Assembly: GCA_965372385.1 (NCBI GenBank)
Contig: CBDVCD010000076.1
Span: 1-12,671 of the forward strand
DNA from: JASJBU01 sp965372385
Lineage (GTDB): Bacteria; Pseudomonadota; Gammaproteobacteria; Chromatiales; Chromatiaceae
Length of the DNA stretch: 12,671 nt
Direction: 5' to 3'
In this document: one piece after another, positions 1 through 7,112 of the stretch
Numbering within the stretch: the stretch's first letter is position 1
Layout: the number at the start of each line of letters is the position of its first letter
Translations under genes and position numbers: made by a program
Notes under the pieces: generated by a model
Seen by the model: only the letters and a program-made list of their open reading frames with translations
Databases searched by the model: none
What the model was told of the DNA's origin: nothing

Positions 1-3000
1 CCAATGGCCAGGACGCAGCACGGCGACCCGCCCTGATTATCGCTGCCCAGGGCCTACGGAGCGATCTCGCCACTCTGTTGCTCAAGCATTCCGCCAACAC
101 CAGAGTCAGCGGTCCCGATGGCCGTACCGTTCTCGATATTCTAGGGGAGGAACTGCCGCCCCAAACCGAGTACGACATCCTGGGTGCACCGATCGACGCA
201 CTGCCCGACGACAGCCCGGTTGTACTTGAACTGGCCAAGACCCGACAGCCACCCCTCGACCCCATCTACCCCAGCGATCTCGACGCCGATGCGGATGGCG
301 GCTATCTGCCCGCAATCGACGCCCAAATAGACCAGCTGGTCAGCACAGCTCACCGGCATAGCCTTAAACTGATCGACTCAATCTTCCATAGCCGCAGCGT
401 GACACCGGATCTCGACCAACAGCTGGCTGAATTGGAACAGCAGCTAGGGCGCAACCACACAGCGTATCGCAACAAAAAATCCGAACTTGTCGCCCTGAAA
501 GCCAAACGGGCCAGCCTGGCGCAGACCATCATCAGCAACCGGGCCGCCGTCATCAAGCTGCAGCAACGCCGAGCCAAAGAGGCAGAACAGATCGCTGAGG
601 TGGCAAAACAGCTGCGCCAACAGATCGAGGCACTGAGGCGGCTAAGGGCCAAACTGCGCATCATTGAGCGTGATATCAAGCAGCTGGATCAAGACTACTC
701 TCAGTTTTCCGGTGATCCCTTTGCGAAGCGGGAAGGGTTACTCGACCAGGTCGATGAGCTAACAGAGGAACGGGCGACAGAACTGGATCTACTGCAATCG
801 GAGCATCGGCAACTGGACCAGCTCTATCAGCAGGAGCGCCAGGCAATCCGGGCACCACTTGTGGTTGAACAGGACTACAAGGCACAGCTGAAAAGTGAAC
901 GACAGGCGCACCAGACGATGATCGAGCTGGCCTCTCAGGCGTTGAGAGAGGCGACCAGCGCACTGCGGGACCACCTCGACCAGTGTAAGACAAACGAAAC
1001 CGTCGCCAATGACTGCCACAACCCCAGCAACTGCAAGACCCGGAATGAGCGCAACCGTTGGCGTAGCCAACTTAAACTGCATCAACAGCGTAAACAGGAT
1101 ACCGAGCAGGCCATCCGGCAACACCAAAGCAGCCTGTATCAGCTGCGCCGGCAGGTAGATTACGAACTGGGCCAGCTCGAAAGAGAACACCGGTGGCAAA
1201 CCGACGCCCTCGAACTGCGTCGGGAAAAAATAGCTGAGTCCTACAACAACCAGCTGATTCAGATGTGGCTGCGCATAAAAGAGATCGAACTGGACTATCG
1301 TAGCCGCCTAGAACTGCTGCTAGTTGAGTATAAGGATATCGCTGACACACTTGAAGCCAACTACGGCGACCAACTCCAACGTCTCTACCAGGCACTGGCC
1401 ACCCTGAAGACGGGACTAGCGCGGGAACCCCGGCGAGACAGCCAAGCCATTAACGGTTGGCATGCAATCAATCAAATAGGTAACTCCTACCGGGATAATC
1501 AGTTGCCACTCCCCAGCGGCCTGGAGGCAATAGAACAGAGTGTCAGCGGTTTGAATCAGATCTGGTTACCCTTCATCCTGGGCTTTTGGCTGGAGATCGA
1601 CCATATCCAGCAAAGTCAACAGCTGGCGGCAAAAAGGGGGACTCTGGAGCAGCGCTCGCTACAACTGCAACAGCAGCTGGAAACCCTGGAACAGCAACGC
1701 CTCGACCAGCAGCTGGCCCTCGCGGAACTGCGCCAGCAACGCCAAGACGCACAAACTGATAACCATCCCCGTCAGGAGATGGAGCAACTGCTGACGGAAC
1801 GCAGCAGGTTGTACGCCGCGTTGCTACGGGAAGCCTTCCGTCCAGCGGCGGCACGCAGCCTCTCCGGTATGGAAACCAGACAACGGGATCAGGAATTACA
1901 GGCAGCTATCAAGGCACTGACCGGGAAAGAACAGGCCAACCCACCACTGGAGCAGCTCGAACAGCAACCCTCCCCGGCTTTCAGTGGAGCGGTGAAACTG
2001 ATCGATTTCCCCGACCATTACCCGAAAAAATTCATCCCATTAACGCCCCAACAGAGCCAGCAACTCGCCGCTTACTGGCTCAGCCTGATCGACTTCGATG
2101 CAAGAGAATGGCAAGCGGCCAACCACAACCAGGCCAAAGATCTGCTCGACAGCGTGTTCGACAGCGCCATCACCACCCAGGCCAAGTTTGATCGTGCCGA
2201 ATTCGCAACTGATCCGGGGCCGGCCTATCGCTTTATAACCATGGCCGGCAGCTATTGGCTGCAGGCCGATGGCTCACTGCTCAGTTTCCTGCAGCGCGAT
2301 TTGGATCCACTGTTCGAATACCGCATCAGAACCCCGGCTGAAAGCACACGGGGAAAAGCACTCCGCACCGCCTATCAGCACTACATAAAAAGCGTCGCCA
2401 ACGCCTTTCCCGACCTGCCCGATAGCAACAAGGATTTGGTCGTCGCCGTCGAAGCCGCCTTCCGTACCCTGGATGACAGGCGCTTCCACCACCTGGGCTA
2501 CCAAGTGCTAAACCAACTGCAAACCCTGGCCGATTTGGCCATCTCAGCCAGCCCCACCATCGGCCAGTACTACAACCTGGTAAAAATTATCCGCACCCTA
2601 AACGGCTTTGACCACAAAACAGACCTCAAAGATATCCTAGAGGTCATCTACGAGATGGTTATGTTAAGGCCCTATGGCAAGTTCTTCGCCAAACCCTATC
2701 GCCCATCATTAGCAGACTATTCCAGCGAACTGACCCAGGAAGTCCGTGAAGAGCTGACCCAGCATCTCCTTTTTCACTATGACCAACTCACTATTCAACT
2801 GAACCGGAGTGGTGATGATCTTGGTCTTGGCAGTTTGGATAAAACCCGCCAGCAGGTACAACTGCTACGCAACACCCTTGCCAACACCCAATGGCTCTCC
2901 GAAGAGTCTTTGTCTACCGGACCCACCCCCAACAGCCAGTGGTCGAACAGGGTTAAACCCAACATAATTGACAGCCAATCTATCTCTCTAACCCAAATAA

Positions 3001-3197
3001 TCAGCCAACCACAACCGATCTATATCGATGGAATACTCAGCCAGGAGCGCAAAAAATCATTGGAAAACTGCCTGGGACAACCCTTGCTGGATAGGCCTGT
3101 AACGACAGTGGTCAAAGGTTTATTAACTTTTGGTGTAGCACACAACAAACAGGATCTGGGCTCCTGCATTGTTTTTGTAAAAAGTGACGATGTTTGA
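1..3197 (+). CDS. Large ankyrin-repeat and coiled-coil protein, 5' end outside window
   Basis: The frame is open from base 3 to the TGA at 3195-3197, giving at least 1,064 residues, so the gene starts upstream of the window. The TTG at 78 falls inside a domain and is not the start. Codons from base 3 to about 155 read as an ankyrin repeat: a PALIIAAQG segment, then LATLLLKHSAN, then DGRTVLDIL at the start of the next unit. After an acidic linker come long stretches rich in Gln, Leu, Arg and Glu that look like coiled coils (about 395-965, 1041-1430 and 1590-1770), interrupted near 984-1034 by a Cys/His cluster. From about 1990 the protein becomes a mixed, probably globular region with many aromatic residues, which I do not recognise. 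No signal peptide or membrane segment is visible in this part. Ankyrin plus coiled coil suggests a protein-binding scaffold; such architecture is also common in secreted effectors of host-associated bacteria, but no secretion signal can be shown. The gene is convergent with the next one, 25 bp apart. Confidence 0.85.
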   Translation, partial: NGQDAARRPALIIAAQGLRSDLATLLLKHSANTRVSGPDGRTVLDILGEELPPQTEYDILGAPIDALPDDSPVVLELAKTRQPPLDPIYPSDLDADADGGYLPAIDAQIDQLVSTAHRHSLKLIDSIFHSRSVTPDLDQQLAELEQQLGRNHTAYRNKKSELVALKAKRASLAQTIISNRAAVIKLQQRRAKEAEQIAEVAKQLRQQIEALRRLRAKLRIIERDIKQLDQDYSQFSGDPFAKREGLLDQVDELTEERATELDLLQSEHRQLDQLYQQERQAIRAPLVVEQDYKAQLKSERQAHQTMIELASQALREATSALRDHLDQCKTNETVANDCHNPSNCKTRNERNRWRSQLKLHQQRKQDTEQAIRQHQSSLYQLRRQVDYELGQLEREHRWQTDALELRREKIAESYNNQLIQMWLRIKEIELDYRSRLELLLVEYKDIADTLEANYGDQLQRLYQALATLKTGLAREPRRDSQAINGWHAINQIGNSYRDNQLPLPSGLEAIEQSVSGLNQIWLPFILGFWLEIDHIQQSQQLAAKRGTLEQRSLQLQQQLETLEQQRLDQQLALAELRQQRQDAQTDNHPRQEMEQLLTERSRLYAALLREAFRPAAARSLSGMETRQRDQELQAAIKALTGKEQANPPLEQLEQQPSPAFSGAVKLIDFPDHYPKKFIPLTPQQSQQLAAYWLSLIDFDAREWQAANHNQAKDLLDSVFDSAITTQAKFDRAEFATDPGPAYRFITMAGSYWLQADGSLLSFLQRDLDPLFEYRIRTPAESTRGKALRTAYQHYIKSVANAFPDLPDSNKDLVVAVEAAFRTLDDRRFHHLGYQVLNQLQTLADLAISASPTIGQYYNLVKIIRTLNGFDHKTDLKDILEVIYEMVMLRPYGKFFAKPYRPSLADYSSELTQEVREELTQHLLFHYDQLTIQLNRSGDDLGLGSLDKTRQQVQLLRNTLANTQWLSEESLSTGPTPNSQWSNRVKPNIIDSQSISLTQIISQPQPIYIDGILSQERKKSLENCLGQPLLDRPVTTVVKGLLTFGVAHNKQDLGSCIVFVKSDDV

Positions 3198-3222
3198 ACC
3201 CGAGAAGGATTAAGTGATACGG

Positions 3223-4191
3223 CTAAACATCCAGTTCAACCCAGGCAGGATCGTGATCGCTGCCGTCGCCGCCATGTTTGGTTCTGCGGTCAATAAAAGA
3301 TTGTCCCATACCCTTGGCCAAGGACGGGCATAACCAGATCTGGTCGAACAACTTGTGCTCGGGCGGTTGGCCTCTTCTCTTATTGCGATAGGTCCATGCC
3401 GGGGATACCGGGTCGTGTAAACCCGATTCAGCCTTAGCTGGTCGCGTTTCGGCAGGATTGGCAAGCGCGTTGACGAGAGCATTACCTTCAATCGTGAGCA
3501 TGGGTGACAGCGGCGCATCCCCGGGGCCATCATTCATATCGCCAACAATGACATATCGGCTGTTGGTACGCATGCGGTCCGCGATAATACGCCGCATGGT
3601 TTCTGCTTGCTGCCTTCTGCGGGTATCACTATCAATCTTTCCCTGACCGTTGTTTTTCTCGTCACCAAAATGGCTCTTCAGGTGATTGTTATACAGAGTG
3701 AACAATGTCTTTGAACGGGAAGGATTGAGAATTTTTACTTCCAGCAAATCGCGGCTGAATACGCGTGTATCGGGTCGGTCCTGGGAAACAGCCATTTGAA
3801 ACGATGTTACAGCGCCAATGGGAAGTCTGGACAGTAGACCAACATCGATCAGACGCGGGTCGTTCCCTTCGATCAAGACTTGGTAACGATAAAGACCGCC
3901 CAAGTGCTTTCTATTGAATTCCTTGAGTATGTCGATATTTTCAACTTCCTGCACGGCCAATACATCGACATCCATTGTGAGAATTCGCTCCGCAACAGCC
4001 GTGGTATCTTCTGGTTTCTTTGCCTTAACCAGCCTGCCCCTGAATGTCCGAATGCGATAGTTGCTTTCATCACTGAATTCGTAACGAACGGATAGCACAG
4101 CTGTTTTCTTCTTTATCCCCGAAATTATGGCCTTAAAATTAAACCGGGAAAAAAGGTTATTGAGATTGAAAGTTCCGACCGTAATGATCAT
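3223..4191 (-). CDS. Endonuclease/exonuclease/phosphatase-family protein
   Basis: This 322-residue protein has the ordered motifs of the Mg-dependent endonuclease/exonuclease/phosphatase fold (DNase I, exonuclease III and sphingomyelinase superfamily). It opens with TFNLNNLF (N9), followed by VLAVQEVEN with the metal-binding Glu82, NNHLKSHF with His170, VIVGDMNDGPGD with Asp218 and Asn220, and C-terminal GSDHDP with catalytic Asp312-His313. All key residues are present, so it should be an active phosphodiesterase or nuclease. The substrate (DNA, phospholipid or other phosphoester) cannot be read from the motifs. No signal peptide is seen, so it is probably cytoplasmic. The ATG at 4189-4191 is preceded on the minus strand by GGGGAG about 9 bases upstream, which supports this start. 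It is divergent from the DUF2202 gene across about 305 bp and convergent with the ankyrin gene, so it is probably transcribed alone. Base composition is more AT-rich than in the operon to the right. Confidence 0.85.
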   Translation of the reverse strand: MIITVGTFNLNNLFSRFNFKAIISGIKKKTAVLSVRYEFSDESNYRIRTFRGRLVKAKKPEDTTAVAERILTMDVDVLAVQEVENIDILKEFNRKHLGGLYRYQVLIEGNDPRLIDVGLLSRLPIGAVTSFQMAVSQDRPDTRVFSRDLLEVKILNPSRSKTLFTLYNNHLKSHFGDEKNNGQGKIDSDTRRRQQAETMRRIIADRMRTNSRYVIVGDMNDGPGDAPLSPMLTIEGNALVNALANPAETRPAKAESGLHDPVSPAWTYRNKRRGQPPEHKLFDQIWLCPSLAKGMGQSFIDRRTKHGGDGSDHDPAWVELDV

Positions 4192-4340
4192 TTTTTAGGC
4201 TCCCCGCTATTGATGTCGCATTGGATCCTACTCAAGGCGGTATTTTATAAATATATATCAAAATAATGAATGCAACATTCTGGCTTGGGTTTTTCAATAG
4301 TTCAAAGTTTTTGTAACCCGACTCTCAATGCGTGACTTGC

Positions 4341-4368
4341 TTCAAACAAATCATGATTACCTTATAAA
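4341..4368 (+). promoter_or_regulatory. Possible sigma-70 promoter of the DUF2202 gene
   Basis: TTCAAA (4341-4346) and TATAAA (4363-4368) are separated by 16 bp. The -10 is good and the -35 poor. Transcription would start near 4375, within or just before the inverted repeat at 4378-4398, and give a leader of about 120 nt. Confidence 0.35.
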
Positions 4369-4377
4369 AACAGGGTC

Positions 4378-4408
4378 TATCAATCTACGTGATTGATAAT
4401 TGTCAATA
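4378..4408. promoter_or_regulatory. Operator-like inverted repeat
   Basis: TATCAATC (4378-4385) and GATTGATA (4391-4398) form a perfect 8-bp inverted repeat with a 5-bp spacer. A further TCAAT half-site at 4403-4407 pairs with the ATTGA at 4392-4396. The site sits just downstream of the proposed -10 at 4363-4368, where a bound repressor would block initiation. The binding protein is unknown. The half-site resembles TTGAT-type boxes of the Crp/Fnr family, but the half-sites are in the opposite order, so I do not assign it. Confidence 0.4.
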
Positions 4409-4496
4409 CAGCAAACATCCATTGTGTTAGCTTTCCCCCCGCAATGCAATCGCCTGTTTTAACCACCCAATTTTATAACAGTCATGAGGTATCGAT

Positions 4497-5189
4497 ATGT
4501 TACTTAAAAAGCGAGTATTCTTTTATTTCCTGTGCGTGGTGATCATGGTCTTTACATCCACAGGTTCATTCGCAGCAGAGATTTATACAAGTACCGATGA
4601 AACCAGTAGTACAACTCTGGACACAAACGAGCAAACACATTTGGTTTTTATGCGGGAGGAGGAGAAACTCGCAAGAGATGTTTACATTATGTTGAGTACC
4701 CTCTATCCGCATTCTCCGATATTCGGCAACATCGACGATTCAGAACAGCGACATACTGATGCAATAAAGGAAAAGCTCCAGCAATACGATATCAAGGATC
4801 CCAATACGAATGACAATGTGGGGGTCTTTACCGGTGAAGACTATGGTTGGTATTTTACCGAGAAGTATGAACAACTCGTCACGCGTGGCGCAATGAGTGA
4901 GTTTGACGCGCTGTATGTCGGTGCCTTTATCGAAGAACTGGATATGCTGGATATCAATCAATGTCCCAAAGTCATTGTTGAAACACACCCAGATATTTCG
5001 AGCGTTTCTGACTGTGGAAAAGTCTATACGGACAACCCGGATATCGAGCGCCTTTATGATCATTTGCTCGAAGGGTCTGAAAACCACCTGGCTGCATATG
5101 TCAGAAAAATAGAGGCGGAGATCGGAGAGGGAACTTATCATGCTCAGGTTTTGAGCCAGGATCAGGTGGATAGAATACTTGGTCGTTAA
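4497..5189 (+). CDS. Exported DUF2202 ferritin-like protein
   Basis: This 230-residue protein begins with a clear signal peptide: Lys4-Lys5-Arg6, a hydrophobic core to about residue 20, and a probable cleavage near SFA-A (residues 24-27). It should therefore be periplasmic or secreted. The mature part matches the DUF2202 family, which is thought to adopt a ferritin-like four-helix fold. Recognisable segments are FMREEEKLARDVY (helix 1, Glu), EQRHTDAI (helix 2, ExxH), FIEELDMLDI (helix 3, Glu) and GSENHLAAYVRKI (helix 4, Glu/His). The Glu and ExxH pattern suggests a di-iron or other metal site, but the family has no established reaction that I can name. Two Cys (in NQCPK and SDCGK) could form a disulfide in the periplasm. 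The ATG at 4497 has TGAGGT 7 bases upstream. The gene stands alone, with 216 bp to the next one. Confidence 0.85.
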   Translation: MLLKKRVFFYFLCVVIMVFTSTGSFAAEIYTSTDETSSTTLDTNEQTHLVFMREEEKLARDVYIMLSTLYPHSPIFGNIDDSEQRHTDAIKEKLQQYDIKDPNTNDNVGVFTGEDYGWYFTEKYEQLVTRGAMSEFDALYVGAFIEELDMLDINQCPKVIVETHPDISSVSDCGKVYTDNPDIERLYDHLLEGSENHLAAYVRKIEAEIGEGTYHAQVLSQDQVDRILGR

Positions 5190-5233
5190 GGCAGGAGTGT
5201 AACCGTCAGAAAGCTTCTGAATGAACTTGATGA

Positions 5234-5294
5234 CTGGCTTTAACGGAGCACAACAGTGAAAATCGCTGGGCTTCCATGTGCTCTGTAAAGCCAG
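5234..5294. repeat. Long inverted repeat / stem-loop
   Basis: The left arm (5234-5252) carries CTGGCTTTA and GAGCACA; the right arm (5277-5294) carries TGTGCTC and TAAAGCCAG. Nine plus seven or eight base pairs are interrupted only by a small internal mismatch. Within the loop, CAGTG and CGCTG can pair through one G-U. No T-run follows on either strand, so a simple intrinsic terminator is unlikely. It could be a 3'-end stabilising structure for the DUF2202 mRNA or a small palindromic repeat. Confidence 0.6.
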
Positions 5295-5297
5295 ATA

Positions 5298-5328
5298 TTG
5301 ACTAGGTACAATTCATCATTCATATAGA
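5298..5328 (+). promoter_or_regulatory. Probable promoter of the amidohydrolase gene
   Basis: TTGACT (5298-5303) is a near-consensus -35. The -10 is less clear: CATATA at 5321-5326 (17-bp spacer) or TATAGA at 5323-5328 (19-bp spacer). The start would be near 5335, giving a leader of about 70 nt. The -35 begins 3 bp after the stem-loop at 5234-5294. Confidence 0.4.
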
Positions 5329-5405
5329 GTAATAAGCTCTGCAAGGAAAGCAACATATCCGCCTCTCCGAACAGGGCGCTTCGCTTTATAAGGAAGAACG
5401 ACAAA

Positions 5406-6341
5406 ATGGTAAAATGTGTCTTTAGATATCTGATTGTTTTAACGCTTTATGTTGCGCTGATTCAGGTGACAATCGCACAGGGGAATGAACTCTATTTTAT
5501 TGATGCGCATAGCCAAGTTGATCATAAGGTAGTTCCCTTGAAAAAGGTCATATCTATCATGAAACAAGGCGGCGTTATTCATACGATCCTGTCTGCTCGT
5601 GGAAAACTAAAGGGAAAGTCTCTCAGGGCATTCGCATCACAGAACCCTGAATACATCACACCAGCCGTGAGGACCAAGGGAAGGCCCTATGAATCAGAGT
5701 CAGCCAAATATTACGAGATGCTTGAGGCACAAGTTTCGAGCAGAGGTTTCTCTGCTATGGCAGAGGTCCTTCTATATCATGCACGGAAGGGCAATAAGGC
5801 TCCGGAGTATGTGGTCTATCCTGAGGATGAAAGAGTGCGCGTCGCGCTCAAGTATGCTATCGATAACCACTGGCCGTTTGTCGTTCATATAGAATTTTCT
5901 TCATTGTATGGCAAGAAGAAAAGGCGGTTTATGGAGTCGCTAGAGGGAATGCTCGATCAATATCCGGAAGATCCATTTGTTCTCACTCACATGGGGCAGT
6001 TGAGGCCAAACGAGTGTCGGCGGTTGATAGAAAACCATAAGAATATCCATTTCCATACGGGGTGGACCAATCCAGCCGCCATTAAACGCTCATATCAACC
6101 CTGGGTAAACGTATTCAAGGAAAAGCATCTCGCGCCCGACTGGAACGATCTTTTCATCCAATACCCGGAGAGGTTTGTTTTTGCACTCGATAACGTATTT
6201 GCTGAACATTGGACCAGCAGTTTTTATGTAAAACAAATGGCGTTTTGGAAGAACGCTCTGGCAGAACTCCCGCTAGAAGCCGCGCATCTTATCGCGCATG
6301 GGAATGCAGAACGCCTTTGGCACATTACCCCAAGAAACTGA
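5406..6341 (+). CDS. Exported amidohydrolase-fold (metal-dependent hydrolase) protein
   Basis: This 311-residue protein has an N-terminal signal peptide (Lys3, Arg7, hydrophobic core about 8-23, probable cleavage after TIA at 24). It should be periplasmic, which is unusual for this fold. The mature protein starts directly with ELYFIDAHSQVDH, the first strand of an amidohydrolase-type TIM barrel. Later strands carry FVVHIEF (His161), VLTHMGQL (His195), HFHTGW and FALDNVF (Asp262), in the order of the metal and catalytic residues of the Amidohydro_2/TatD-like superfamily. The usual second His of the N-terminal HxH pair is Gln37 here, so the metal site is altered or mononuclear. I cannot name a substrate. 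The ATG at 5406 has AAGGAAG 9 bases upstream. The gene appears monocistronic, with its own promoter and a weak hairpin after it. Composition is AT-rich, like the DUF2202 gene. Confidence 0.75.
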   Translation: MVKCVFRYLIVLTLYVALIQVTIAQGNELYFIDAHSQVDHKVVPLKKVISIMKQGGVIHTILSARGKLKGKSLRAFASQNPEYITPAVRTKGRPYESESAKYYEMLEAQVSSRGFSAMAEVLLYHARKGNKAPEYVVYPEDERVRVALKYAIDNHWPFVVHIEFSSLYGKKKRRFMESLEGMLDQYPEDPFVLTHMGQLRPNECRRLIENHKNIHFHTGWTNPAAIKRSYQPWVNVFKEKHLAPDWNDLFIQYPERFVFALDNVFAEHWTSSFYVKQMAFWKNALAELPLEAAHLIAHGNAERLWHITPRN

Positions 6342-6376
6342 ACCTAGCTGACATGCCCATTGAGTACCAACGACAT

Positions 6377-6398
6377 CCTTTAGCGGCACGGCTAAGGG
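6377..6398 (+). terminator. Weak hairpin after the amidohydrolase gene
   Basis: CCTTTAGC (6377-6384) and GCTAAGGG (6391-6398) can form 8 pairs, one of them a wobble, around a 6-nt loop. No T-run follows. A second weak candidate is CGGC/GCCG with a 5-nt loop and a short T-run at 6461-6479. Either may end the upstream transcript; neither is convincing. Confidence 0.25.
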
Positions 6399-6502
6399 TC
6401 GGCGTTAAGCACCTGAAGGGATAAGAATCATCAATATTAAAAATTAAATCTGCTACAGTGCGGCCAATTGCCGGTTTTTGGTTGTTTCAAATCCCTGATT
6501 AG

Positions 6503-6532
6503 TGGCACCCAAGCGGACGCACTGCTTATAAT
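6503..6532 (+). promoter_or_regulatory. Promoter of the ppa operon
   Basis: A perfect TATAAT lies at 6527-6532. The -35 is poor (TGGCAC at 6503-6508, 18-bp spacer). Transcription would start near 6539 and leave a leader of about 25 nt before the ATG at 6564. The leader carries GAGGA (6552-6556). Confidence 0.55.
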
Positions 6533-6563
6533 AGGGTCTCATTTCAGACCCGAGGACCCATGT

Positions 6564-7112
6564 ATGAACCTGGACAGAGTCATCTCAGGCTCCAACTTAC
6601 CCAATGAAATCAATGTCATCGTTGAGATTCCAGCTCACTCTGACCCGGTGAAGTATGAACTGGACAAGGATACCGGCGCCATGTTCGTGGACCGCTTCAT
6701 GTCCACCTCCATGCACTATCCATGTAACTATGGCTATGTACCCCACACCCTCTCGGCGGATGGTGACCCGGTGGACGTTCTGGTGCTGACCCCATACCCA
6801 CTGATTTCCGGCTCCGTGATCAAGTGTCGCCCCGTCGGGGTACTCAAGATGACGGATGAATCCGGAGATGACGCCAAAATTCTGGCCGTACCGTTAGACA
6901 AACTGTGCAAGTCCTATCGTAATGTACAGACCTTCCGTGACCTGTCTGGAGAGATACTCAACCGCATCTCGCACTTTTTCGAGCACTACAAGGATCTGGA
7001 TGAAGGCAAGTGGGTCCGGGTCGATGGCTGGTATGGCATCGACGAGGCCAAGGACGAGATCAACAGCAGCGTTCAGATGTATAAGGATGCCCCGGAAAAA
7101 CCCAACTTTTAA
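6564..7112 (+). CDS. ppa: Inorganic pyrophosphatase (soluble, family I)
   Basis: The enzyme hydrolyses cytoplasmic pyrophosphate to phosphate, pulling biosynthetic reactions forward. The 182-residue protein has the family signature DGDPVDV (66-72). Its active-site residues match those of E. coli PPase with an offset of +1: Glu21, Lys30, Arg44, Tyr56, Asp66, Asp68, Asp71, Asp98, Asp103, Lys105, Tyr142 and Lys143. A longer reading from the TTG at 6468 would add 32 residues, but it would cross the TATAAT promoter box. The ATG at 6564 has GAGGA 7 bases upstream and gives the standard family N-terminus. The stop TAA shares one base with the ATG of the phosphoesterase gene (TAATG at 7110-7114), so translation is probably coupled. 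Confidence 0.97.
   Translation: MNLDRVISGSNLPNEINVIVEIPAHSDPVKYELDKDTGAMFVDRFMSTSMHYPCNYGYVPHTLSADGDPVDVLVLTPYPLISGSVIKCRPVGVLKMTDESGDDAKILAVPLDKLCKSYRNVQTFRDLSGEILNRISHFFEHYKDLDEGKWVRVDGWYGIDEAKDEINSSVQMYKDAPEKPNF

Larger units (their letters stand above)
4192..4496. other. Divergent intergenic region, AT-rich
   Basis: This 305-bp gap separates two divergent genes and no ORF in it looks real. It is strongly AT-rich around 4240-4275, where the promoter of the leftward nuclease gene is expected; on the minus strand a weak TTGCAT with TTTATA downstream is the best pair I see. Toward the right lie a possible rightward promoter (4341-4368), an inverted repeat (4378-4398) and a good Shine-Dalgarno sequence (TGAGGT, 4485-4490) for the DUF2202 gene. 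Confidence 0.6.
5190..5405. other. Intergenic region with stem-loop and promoter
   Basis: This gap of about 216 bp has no gene. It holds a short palindrome, TCAGAA-AGC-TTCTGA (5206-5220), the long inverted repeat at 5234-5294, a promoter-like pair at 5298-5328 and a leader of about 70 nt ending in the AAGGAAG ribosome-binding site (5390-5396) of the following gene. Confidence 0.6.

Noticed and set aside
78..80. TTG start for the first gene
   Set aside because: The frame is open to the left edge, and the codons before 78 form an ankyrin repeat that would be cut in half.
6503..6525. Sigma-54 promoter (TGGCAC) before ppa
   Set aside because: No TTGC-type -12 element lies at the required spacing; TATAAT explains initiation better.
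6468..6563. N-terminal extension of inorganic pyrophosphatase from TTG
   Set aside because: It would run through a perfect TATAAT box and add 32 residues with no family match; the ATG at 6564 has a good ribosome-binding site and the usual N-terminus.
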